Origin: Treponema sp.
GTDB taxonomy: Bacteria > Spirochaetota > Spirochaetia > Treponematales > Breznakiellaceae
Reading direction: 5' to 3'
Length of the DNA stretch: 10,081 bases
Assembly (NCBI GenBank): GCA_031273185.1
Contig: JAISSG010000122.1
Location: 1-10,081 of the forward strand
Shown: positions 4,760-10,081 of the stretch, piece after piece
Layout of the letters: each line of letters starts with the position of its first letter
Numbering within the stretch: position 1 is the stretch's first letter
Position numbers and translations under genes: made by a program
Notes under the pieces: generated by a model
Databases searched by the model: none
The model's input: the letters and a program-made list of their open reading frames with translations, nothing else
Told to the model about the DNA's origin: nothing

Positions 4760-5494
4760 ATGCCGTGCGTCGTTGAAATGAAGGATGTCAGCTACATGGC
4801 GCAGAACCACCTGCTTACCGACAGCTTCTCGTACCGGTTTGAGGAGGGGATAACCACCGCCCTGATCGGGCCTTCCGGCTGCGGGAAAAGCACGGTGCTG
4901 AAACTCGCCGCCGGGCTGATTATCCCCAGCGCGGGGGAGGTGCTGTTTCGGGGCGTTGACATTGCCCGCATGAGCCGCGCCGAGAACCTTGCGTTCAGGC
5001 GGGAGGGGGCCGTGGTTTTCCAGGACTCGGCGCTGTGGGCAAACCAGAGCCTTGCCCAGATTCTGGAGCTTCCGCTGAGGGTGCACTTTCCCGGGATGAC
5101 CAAAAGCGAGCGGCAGAAGAGGATCGAATCGGTGGTGGGCGAGGTTGGCTACAAAAAAGACCTGGGGATACGGCCCGCCCAGCTTTCAATGGGCGAGCAG
5201 AAGCTCCTCGCCTTTGCCAGGGCGCTGATGTGCGACCCGCGCCTGCTCTACCTCGACGAGTGGACCGAGTCGCTGGACGAAAACGCCTCCCGGCGGCTTA
5301 TTGACATGGTACGAAAACTGCGTGACGATGGTGTTACCATAATATTGGTAAGCCACGATATTCGGATAATCCGTGACTTGGCTGATATTGTGGTAATGAT
5401 AGAAGGGGGGCGTATTATCCTCAAGCTTACCAGGGAGCAAATAGCCAAAGACGATGACCTCAGCCGCTACGTCGAAAATGGGATAACCTCGTGA
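4760..5494 (+). CDS. mlaF: MlaF-like ABC transporter ATP-binding protein with unusual motifs
   Basis: This 244-residue ATPase has Walker A GPSGCGKST (37-45), the Q-loop glutamine in VFQD (Q88), a signature region LSMGEQ (142-147), Walker B LLYLDE (162-167), a D-loop ESLD and the switch histidine in SHD (H199). It should power the MlaE permease. Two positions are odd: the signature reads LSMGE instead of LSGGQ, and the proline that normally follows the Walker B glutamate is tryptophan (DEWTE instead of DEPT). The catalytic lysine, glutamate and histidine are intact, so activity is expected. Its stop codon overlaps the start of the next gene by four bases (GTGA at 5491-5494), which suggests translational coupling and fixed stoichiometry. 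Confidence 0.93.
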   Translation: MPCVVEMKDVSYMAQNHLLTDSFSYRFEEGITTALIGPSGCGKSTVLKLAAGLIIPSAGEVLFRGVDIARMSRAENLAFRREGAVVFQDSALWANQSLAQILELPLRVHFPGMTKSERQKRIESVVGEVGYKKDLGIRPAQLSMGEQKLLAFARALMCDPRLLYLDEWTESLDENASRRLIDMVRKLRDDGVTIILVSHDIRIIRDLADIVVMIEGGRIILKLTREQIAKDDDLSRYVENGITS

Positions 5495-6489
5495 AGCTCA
5501 TGATCCGCTTTGCCGATAAAATCGTCGGCGGCCTTATCATTCTGGCCCTGGGCATCCTGATCTTTGTGATATTCATGCTGGGCTCAAACCAGCGCTGGTT
5601 TTCCCGCGATTACCAATTCAAGACCTATTTTGCCTCGGCCTCCGGCCTCAGCCAGAACATGGCGGTGCAGTACAAGGGCTTTACCATCGGCCATGTCAAA
5701 TCGGTAAGGCTGACCAAGGACGACAGGGTCGAGGTGGTTTTCACGATTTTTGACACCTACATTGACCGGGTAAGGACCGGGTCGCTTGTCGACGTGCTGC
5801 TCAGCCCGATTGGCGGCCTGGGGGGGAACCAGTTTATGTTCTACCCCGGCCTGGGAACGGAGCTTGTCCCGGAGGGGGAAACGATTCCCTCGGCCAACTC
5901 AAGCGAGGGAAAGCAACTGCTGGCTATGCAGCTTGCCGAGCGGCCCGAGCAGGACGACAGCATCAACAACATCATGACCCGCGCCGGCACCTTGCTTGGC
6001 AGCCTGAACGACCTTGTCCTGGATGTGCAGGAGGCGTTTGAAGGCACCAGCCGGACCAGCCTGGGCCGGACGCTGGGGAAAATAGAGGTAATGGCGGAAA
6101 AGCTCCCCAACGATCTTGAGGGCGGCCTTGAGAGGATTATCGGGCAGTTAGACCCCCTCCTTATAAACCTCCGCGCGTTCTCCGAGGAATTGGCGGATCC
6201 TGACGGATCGGTAATGGCGTTCCTGGCTTCAGACGGGAACGTGTATACCGGCCTGGCTTCATCGCTTGAGGCGCTTTCCAGCACCCTGCGGAACCTCGAA
6301 AAGACCAGCGATTTTATCCCGGCGCAGATGCCCCAGCTTGCCGTCCTGCTTGCCGAGTTGCACGTCGCCCTCTCGACCGCCGAGGATGTGCTGGTTGCCA
6401 TGACCAACAACCCGCTTCTAAAGGGGGGCGTGCCGCAACGTACCCAGACAAGGGCAGGCGGCGCCAGCGACAGGGACGTGGAATTCTAG
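5491..6489 (+). CDS. mlaD: MCE-domain lipid-binding protein (MlaD-like)
   Basis: The 332-residue product starts at GTG 5491; an in-frame ATG at 5500 is an alternative. One N-terminal membrane helix (about 11-32) is followed by an MCE domain (about 40-120), with the typical GLSQNMAVQYKGFTIGHV opening and a PIGGLGGNQF segment, then a long mainly helical C-terminal part. It ends near TNNPLLKGGVP, a sequence common at the end of such proteins. MCE domains assemble as hexameric rings in the periplasm with a central hydrophobic pore that carries lipids. At 332 residues it is much longer than E. coli MlaD (about 183 from memory), so the helical part may extend the ring toward the outer membrane. The neighbours (permease and ATPase before, lipoprotein after) fix its role. 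Only one base separates its stop from the next ATG. Confidence 0.92.
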   Translation: MKLMIRFADKIVGGLIILALGILIFVIFMLGSNQRWFSRDYQFKTYFASASGLSQNMAVQYKGFTIGHVKSVRLTKDDRVEVVFTIFDTYIDRVRTGSLVDVLLSPIGGLGGNQFMFYPGLGTELVPEGETIPSANSSEGKQLLAMQLAERPEQDDSINNIMTRAGTLLGSLNDLVLDVQEAFEGTSRTSLGRTLGKIEVMAEKLPNDLEGGLERIIGQLDPLLINLRAFSEELADPDGSVMAFLASDGNVYTGLASSLEALSSTLRNLEKTSDFIPAQMPQLAVLLAELHVALSTAEDVLVAMTNNPLLKGGVPQRTQTRAGGASDRDVEF

Positions 6490-6490
6490 C

Positions 6491-7345
6491 ATGAAAAAAT
6501 GGCATGTGCTTTTTGCGGTATCGTTATTACTGCTCGACTGCTCGACGGCGCCGAAAAAAACCGGCGAGACATACGACCTGAGGCGGCGGGCCGAATCCCA
6601 GCTTGAGCTTGGCAACAGGCAGGCGAACAACGGCAGTCTTGATAACGCCCTGATATTTCTTGGCGAGGCCTGGCGGCTTGCCGTTATGACCGACGATTCC
6701 GGCTTGCGGGCCCGCGTGGGACTCTCCCGAGGCAACGTGCTGCTTTCGCTGGGACGCGCCGAGGACGCCGCCGAGGGCTGGAACGAGGCCCTGGCAGAGG
6801 CTTCTAAAATGGGGAATGCCGAGCTGGCCGCAGTCTGCCGCATCCACATCAGCCGGGGGAGACTGCTTTCGCCGTCCGGCGGCTCCCAGGCGCAATCCGT
6901 CCGCGACGAGGTAAACCGGGATTTGGCCCTGATCAAATCCGACCGGCTGTATGCCGCCTTTGCGTGGACGGTGATCGGCCTTGCGGAACGGGAGCTTGGC
7001 CGTTACGCCCAGGCGGAAGCGGCGCTGAGGCGCAGTCTGGGCATCCACGAGAAAGAGCGCAGTCTCGATCTTGCCGCCTACGATTGGTTCCTCATAGCCT
7101 CGTTCCGCTCCCTTTCCGGCGACTACGGCAGGGCGCGGCAGGCGCTGGAAGCGGCAATCGCCTTTGACCGCCGCGCCGAGAATTCCTGGGGGCTGGCAAA
7201 CGACTGGCGGGCGATGGGCGACGTGCAGGCAAAGGCCGGGGACCGCGAGGCCGCCCGCGCCGCGTACGCCCGCGCCGCCGAAATCTTCCGCGCCCTGGGC
7301 CTGGATGAAACCGCTGCGGAAACCCTTTCCCGAATCGACGGGTAG
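6491..7345 (+). CDS. TPR lipoprotein of the Mla-like operon
   Basis: The 284-residue product has a lipoprotein-type signal: MKKWHVLF, a hydrophobic core, LLLLDC with Cys17, then a STAPKK linker. The residue before the cysteine is Asp, unusual since lipoboxes normally have Gly, Ala or Ser there; spirochaetal lipoboxes are known to be relaxed. The mature part is helical with TPR-like units (for example ELGNRQANNGSLDNALIFLG, RVGLSRGNVLLSLGRAEDAA, GLAERELGRYAQAEAALRRS and MGDVQAKAGDREAARAAYAR). It is predicted to be a membrane-anchored periplasmic scaffold. The ATG follows the mlaD stop by one base, so it is surely co-translated with the transporter. By analogy with lipoproteins in other MCE operons (such as PqiC with PqiAB), it may dock the lipid bridge at the outer membrane; that is inference. 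I do not recognise a named orthologue. Confidence 0.85.
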   Translation: MKKWHVLFAVSLLLLDCSTAPKKTGETYDLRRRAESQLELGNRQANNGSLDNALIFLGEAWRLAVMTDDSGLRARVGLSRGNVLLSLGRAEDAAEGWNEALAEASKMGNAELAAVCRIHISRGRLLSPSGGSQAQSVRDEVNRDLALIKSDRLYAAFAWTVIGLAERELGRYAQAEAALRRSLGIHEKERSLDLAAYDWFLIASFRSLSGDYGRARQALEAAIAFDRRAENSWGLANDWRAMGDVQAKAGDREAARAAYARAAEIFRALGLDETAAETLSRIDG

Positions 7346-7390
7346 CGGCAAAACCGTTGAGTTTTGGCTAAAAATGGCCGAAAATTAACA

Positions 7391-7837
7391 ATGCGCCTCT
7401 TGCGATACGTCTGCGTCCCCTGGACGATGATCCTTGTTTATGCTTTGTTCACCGCTTTTCTTGGGCAGAACGGCGTGTATGCCCGCAAGCACCTTGAGGC
7501 CGAACGGCAGGAGCTTCTGAAAAACCAGAAGGCGCTGGAACGTGCCTACAGCGGCTTTCTCGACACCAAAGACAGCCTGACATACGACCGGGACGCGCTT
7601 TCCGTGTATGCCCGCCAGCTTGGCTACGGCAGGGAAAACGAGGCGTACCTCCGCATCATGGGGCTGGGAATTGCGATTAACGCCGGTACGCCCGCCGGCC
7701 AGGTTCTGTACGCCACGGACCCCGTGTTTGTTCCCGACACGACCATCAAGATCATTTCCGCGCTGTTTGGCGTGGCGGTGCTTGCGTTTTTCCTGGTCAG
7801 CGATTTTCTTTGGTTAAAGGTTGTCAACCGCGAGTAG
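7391..7837 (+). CDS. FtsB/DivIC-like septum formation initiator protein with a second membrane helix
   Basis: From the ATG at 7391 the product is 148 residues. It has a short basic N-terminus, a membrane helix (about 5-25), a coiled-coil-prone stretch (ARKHLEAERQELLKNQKALE) and then YDRDALSVYARQLGYGRENE, similar to the region after the coiled coil in FtsB/DivIC proteins, which recruit septal wall synthesis in the divisome. It also has a C-terminal hydrophobic helix (about 120-143) that FtsB lacks, ending in WLKVVNRE. An in-frame TTG at 7364 would add nine residues; neither start has a good ribosome binding site, and I chose the ATG. It lies 45 bases after the lipoprotein gene, so it is probably at the end of the same transcript. 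The division role is from resemblance only. Confidence 0.75.
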   Translation: MRLLRYVCVPWTMILVYALFTAFLGQNGVYARKHLEAERQELLKNQKALERAYSGFLDTKDSLTYDRDALSVYARQLGYGRENEAYLRIMGLGIAINAGTPAGQVLYATDPVFVPDTTIKIISALFGVAVLAFFLVSDFLWLKVVNRE

Positions 7838-7846
7838 CCAGCGGTT
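7826..7846. terminator. Possible bidirectional hairpin between convergent genes
   Basis: AACCGC (7826-7831) pairs with GCGGTT (7841-7846) around a nine-base loop. The hairpin spans the stop codons of both convergent genes, which are only eight bases apart. No immediate T-run follows on the plus strand (a GTTTT comes at 7856-7860), so it is weak as an intrinsic terminator. Confidence 0.3.
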
Positions 7847-8685
7847 TAGAGGCTTGTTTTCGTCCACTGGACTTCGCGCAGGTCCCCGCCGGGAAGCAAT
7901 TCAGTGACCGCCCCCCCGGATATGCGGGCGGCTGTCGAGACCCTCAGCCCGCTGAGAACCGTCCCCCCCTCGTACATCGAGAATTCCCAGGTCATAGGCT
8001 CTGCGCCCTGGGCAAGCTGCCGCGCCGCCTCAAGCGGCAGAGGGTAATAATAGCGTTCCGAGTTTGGGGAGACCTGCCATACCTTCAGGGTGCGGCCCTC
8101 GATAGAGTAGGAAAGCACCATTTGCGCGCCCGACGAGAAGATCGCCAGGCCTCTTCCCCCAACCATGAGCCGAATTAGTTCTATGCCCGCATCGCCCTTC
8201 CAGGTGCCGGCTACGAGGTTTTCGCTCAGGCGTTCGGGGGTGCGGGCGGGCGCCCTCTCTGCCTCCAGGCCCCCGGCGGCAAAGGCGGATTCCATGAAGG
8301 ATCGCGTTTTCAGGGCGATCTCGCCCGAGTTTTTGTACAGGGAGCTTACCGAGTGCCTCTCCCCGGTTCTGGTATTGGTTATCTCCACCGAAAACACATG
8401 GCCGTCCTGCTCCATGCGTATGGTCCCGCTTATGGTATAGTCGGCGGCGATTTCAGGGGCCAGGGGCGTTTCGGCGTCCCTTGCCGGACGGGTGTCGCCG
8501 ATGACGTTTCCGATGTCTGACAGGTAGGATCGCACCAGCGACACGATGAGCCTGGATTCCTCCGTCCCGATGCCGTTGATAGAGAAAGGGTTAAGCTGTA
8601 TGAGGGGTTTGCCTTCCTGCCCTTGGGCGGCATGATGGATGAAAAGAACCAGGAGCATGAGGAACCCTGCCCGCTTTAGTCCCAT
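7846..8685 (-). CDS. Exported protein of unknown function, two-domain
   Basis: Read on the minus strand from the ATG at 8685 to the TAA at 7846-7848, it encodes 279 residues. The N-terminus is a signal peptide (MGLKRAGFLMLLVLFIHHAA, likely cleaved after AQG). The first half (PFSINGIGTEESRLIVSLVR, then DYTISGTIRMEQDGHVF and VEITNTRTGE) recalls the alternating strands and helices of TolB-N/CsgG-type periplasmic proteins; this is a loose impression. The second half, starting at GTWKGDAGIELIRL, looks like a beta-rich barrel-like domain of lipocalin type. I recall similar proteins in treponemes but cannot name a family. A TTG at 8691 would add two residues; I prefer the ATG. A TATAAT on this strand sits just upstream with no Shine-Dalgarno. 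The gene converges with the Mla-like operon and is transcribed separately. Confidence 0.8.
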   Translation of the reverse strand: MGLKRAGFLMLLVLFIHHAAQGQEGKPLIQLNPFSINGIGTEESRLIVSLVRSYLSDIGNVIGDTRPARDAETPLAPEIAADYTISGTIRMEQDGHVFSVEITNTRTGERHSVSSLYKNSGEIALKTRSFMESAFAAGGLEAERAPARTPERLSENLVAGTWKGDAGIELIRLMVGGRGLAIFSSGAQMVLSYSIEGRTLKVWQVSPNSERYYYPLPLEAARQLAQGAEPMTWEFSMYEGGTVLSGLRVSTAARISGGAVTELLPGGDLREVQWTKTSL

Positions 8686-8693
8686 ACACAAGA

Positions 8694-8723
8694 ATTATAC
8701 AACACCTCTGCCTACTTTGCCAT
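8694..8723 (-). promoter_or_regulatory. Promoter placed for near-leaderless transcription of the minus-strand gene
   Basis: On the minus strand a perfect TATAAT occupies 8699 down to 8694. An ATGGCA (8723 to 8718, four of six to TTGACA) lies 18 bases upstream. With the last T as -7, +1 falls at 8687, two bases before the ATG at 8685. No ribosome binding site is present. Confidence 0.5.
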
Positions 8724-8780
8724 ACAAAAAAACACCTGTTGCCACGCGCCCCAGTTTCCCGCCCCATTCCCCATCCCCCA

Positions 8781-8934
8781 CTGCTCTTTGCTCACTGCTC
8801 TTTGCTCTCTGCTCTTTGCTCTCTGCTCTTTGCTCACTGCTCTTTGCTCACTGCTCTTTGCTCTTTACTCTTTACTCTTTGCTCTTTGCTCTTTGCTCTT
8901 TGCTCATTGCTCTTTGCTCTTTGCTCTTTGCTCT
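8781..8934 (+). repeat. Array of 22 tandem heptanucleotides, consensus TTGCTCT
   Basis: Twenty-two units of exactly seven bases fill 8781-8934 without a gap. Variation is limited: T or C at position 1, G or A at position 3 (two TTACTCT units) and T or A at position 7. The 5' half alternates CTGCTCT with TTGCTCT or TTGCTCA, while the 3' half is nearly pure TTGCTCT, as in an array growing from one side. It lies between two divergent promoters: upstream of the minus-strand gene and ten bases before the -35 box at 8944. Open frames through it (ALCSLLF heptads on plus, KEQRAKS heptads on minus) arise from the repeat alone. Confidence 0.95.
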
Positions 8935-8943
8935 TTCCCCTAG

Positions 8944-8973
8944 TTGACAAGTTAGCCTGGAGCGTGGTAACAT
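8944..8973 (+). promoter_or_regulatory. Promoter of the repeat lipoprotein gene, extended -10 type
   Basis: A perfect TTGACA (8944-8949), an 18-base spacer and TAACAT (8968-8973, four of six) are present, with TGG directly before the -10 box as in extended -10 promoters. Transcription would start near 8980, giving a leader of about 72 bases. The ribosome binding site AAAGGAG (9037-9043) lies eight bases before the ATG at 9052. Confidence 0.65.
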
Positions 8974-9051
8974 ACAGCTAGGGAGATGGCGGCGCGGGCA
9001 CAGCGTCGCTACAACTTTCCCAAGCATCTTACAACCAAAGGAGAGAGTTCT

Positions 9052-10081
9052 ATGAACACACGTAAAATCGCGGCGGCCCTGGCGCTTGCCGCGCTGGCTT
9101 TCACCGCCTGCCCCTCGCCCAGCGGCGGCAATGGCGACAGCCGCATTAGCATCGCCGCCATAACGGGCGTTGCCCTGCCGGCAATCGGCCAGGCCCCGGT
9201 GACGGCGATTCCCGGAACGGACCAATACGCGGGAACCGTGTTATGGTCGCCGCTGGTAACGGGTGCTTTTGCCGCCGCAACACAATATACGGCGATCATA
9301 ACGCTGACGGCTAATCCCGGCTACACTTTTGCCGGGGTGGCGGCGAATTCCTTTACCGTCGCGGGGGCGACATCGGTCCGCAACGCCAAAAATTCCGGCA
9401 CGGTAACTGCGGCGTTTCCAACAACCGCCGGGACTGCCGGAGAGCCCGCCGTTGTCGATATCGCGGCCATACCCGGCGTTGCCCTGCCGGCAACCTACGC
9501 AGCCCCGGTAACGGCAATCGGCGTGACGGAGCAGTACACGGGAACCGTGTCATGGTCGCCGCTGGTAACGGGAACTTTTGCCCCGTACAAGGCGTACACG
9601 GCAACCATCAGGCTGAGGGCTAATCCCGGCTTTACCTTTGCCGGCGTGGCGGCTGACTTCTTCACCGTGGCGGGGGCAACGTCGGCCAGCAACGCCGCGA
9701 ATTCCTACACGGTAACTGCGGCGTTCCCGGCAACTGGCGGTATCCCCGTCCCCGTTAGCATCGCCGCCATACCCGGCGTTACCGCGCCGCTGACCTACGA
9801 AACCCCGGTGGCGGCGATTGCCGAGACGGCGCAGTACACGGGAACCGTGGCGTGGAGCCCCGAGGTCTCGGGCGCGTTTGCCGCCGAAACCGAGTACACG
9901 GCGACCATTACCCTGGAGGCCAAGGCGGGCTTCACTTTCGACGGCGTGGCGGCTGGGTTCTTCACCGTCGCGGGGGCGGCGTCGGTCGGCAACGCCGCGT
10001 ACTCCGGCACGATTATGGCGACGTTCCCGGCAATCCCGTTCATGGAGATGGTGCCGGTTTCGGGCGGGACGTTCACGATGG
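9052..10081 (+). CDS. Lipoprotein with three Ig-like ~100-residue repeats leading into an FGE/SUMF1-type domain (3' end outside window)
   Basis: The frame is open from the ATG at 9052 to the window end (343 codons visible). The N-terminus is a lipoprotein signal, LALAALAFTAC with Cys20, so export and lipid anchoring are expected. Three repeats follow, starting near residues 34, 137 and 237. Each runs from IAAIPGVALP, through QYTGTVSWSPLVTGTF and YTATI.L.A..GFTF, to GVAA.FFTVAGA and ends in a TVTAAFP-type strand. They look like beta-sandwich surface modules, and the DNA is similar between copies. The last visible residues, MEMVPVSGGTFTMG (330-343, the final G from a codon whose first base is seen), match the start of formylglycine-generating-enzyme-like (SUMF1/FGE-sulfatase) domains, common at the end of treponemal lipoproteins. 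Whether that domain keeps catalytic residues cannot be seen. Codons are G/C-rich and a strong promoter precedes it. Confidence 0.88.
   Translation, partial: MNTRKIAAALALAALAFTACPSPSGGNGDSRISIAAITGVALPAIGQAPVTAIPGTDQYAGTVLWSPLVTGAFAAATQYTAIITLTANPGYTFAGVAANSFTVAGATSVRNAKNSGTVTAAFPTTAGTAGEPAVVDIAAIPGVALPATYAAPVTAIGVTEQYTGTVSWSPLVTGTFAPYKAYTATIRLRANPGFTFAGVAADFFTVAGATSASNAANSYTVTAAFPATGGIPVPVSIAAIPGVTAPLTYETPVAAIAETAQYTGTVAWSPEVSGAFAAETEYTATITLEAKAGFTFDGVAAGFFTVAGAASVGNAAYSGTIMATFPAIPFMEMVPVSGGTFTM
9151..10032 (+). repeat. Three ~300-bp in-frame repeats encoding Ig-like modules
   Basis: Units begin near 9151, 9460 and 9760 (spacing 309 and 300 bases). Conserved blocks include the GCCATACCCGGCGTT region and the stretch coding for AGA.S..NAA.S. 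Differences in spacing lie in the linkers (TAGTAGEPAV between units one and two, ATGGIPVPV between two and three). In-frame copy-number change by recombination is possible. Confidence 0.8.

Noticed and set aside
8781..8934. CRISPR-like array
   Set aside because: Units are seven bases with no spacers and no cas genes; it is a microsatellite.
8639..8947. Plus-strand ORF encoding ALCSLLF repeats
   Set aside because: The peptide is simply the translation of the heptanucleotide array, which has no stop in any frame on this strand; no start signal supports it.

Overview
The window looks like a chromosomal segment of a spirochaete, most likely a Treponema or a close relative of the termite-gut/host-associated type. 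This is inferred from gene content: a retrograde lipid-transport operon of Mla type with a tetratricopeptide (TPR) lipoprotein, a lipoprotein built of ~100-residue Ig-like repeats leading into a formylglycine-generating-enzyme-like domain, a TM2-domain protein, and relaxed lipoboxes. Most genes are GC-rich with G/C-ending codons. The stretch from about 424 to 2790 is clearly AT-rich and looks acquired or fast-evolving.

Layout. (a) 1-423: the 3' end of a TPR protein made of near-identical 102-bp units. (b) 424-1077: a mostly non-coding leader with a good promoter (496-525), a structured stretch (559-701), the first copy of a 36-bp direct repeat (696-731) and a 29-codon small ORF with an excellent ribosome binding site. 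(c) 1078-2763: three AT-rich genes in one direction, each with a strong Shine-Dalgarno sequence: a TM2-domain protein broken by a one-base frameshift, a 61-residue four-cysteine protein, and a TPR protein with a membrane-embedded C-terminus. The second copy of the 36-bp repeat follows at 2781-2816. (d) 2863-3221: a short GC-rich ORF followed by a heptanucleotide repeat block whose strand polarity flips in the middle. (e) 3351-7837: a lone fumarase/tartrate-dehydratase beta subunit gene under a near-consensus promoter, then an Mla-like set: permease (MlaE), ATPase (MlaF), MCE-domain protein (MlaD), a TPR lipoprotein and an FtsB/DivIC-like two-membrane-segment protein. (f) 7846-8685, minus strand: an exported protein of unknown function, convergent with the operon. 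(g) 8781-8934: 22 tandem heptanucleotides. (h) 8944 to the end: a promoter and the 5' part of a repeat-containing lipoprotein.

How the genes may work together. MlaE, MlaF and MlaD form an inner-membrane ABC complex that moves lipids between membranes. The TPR lipoprotein begins one base after mlaD ends, so it is probably an accessory of the same machine. The FtsB-like gene follows closely and may simply share the transcript. Two genes (the permease at 3979 and the minus-strand gene at 8685) have a perfect TATAAT placed so that transcription should begin at or within two bases of the start codon, with no Shine-Dalgarno; this points to leaderless or near-leaderless expression.

The least explained parts are the AT-rich island bounded by the 36-bp repeats, its structured leader, and the heptamer arrays at gene borders. 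All family assignments are from recognising the translated sequences; no database search was run.
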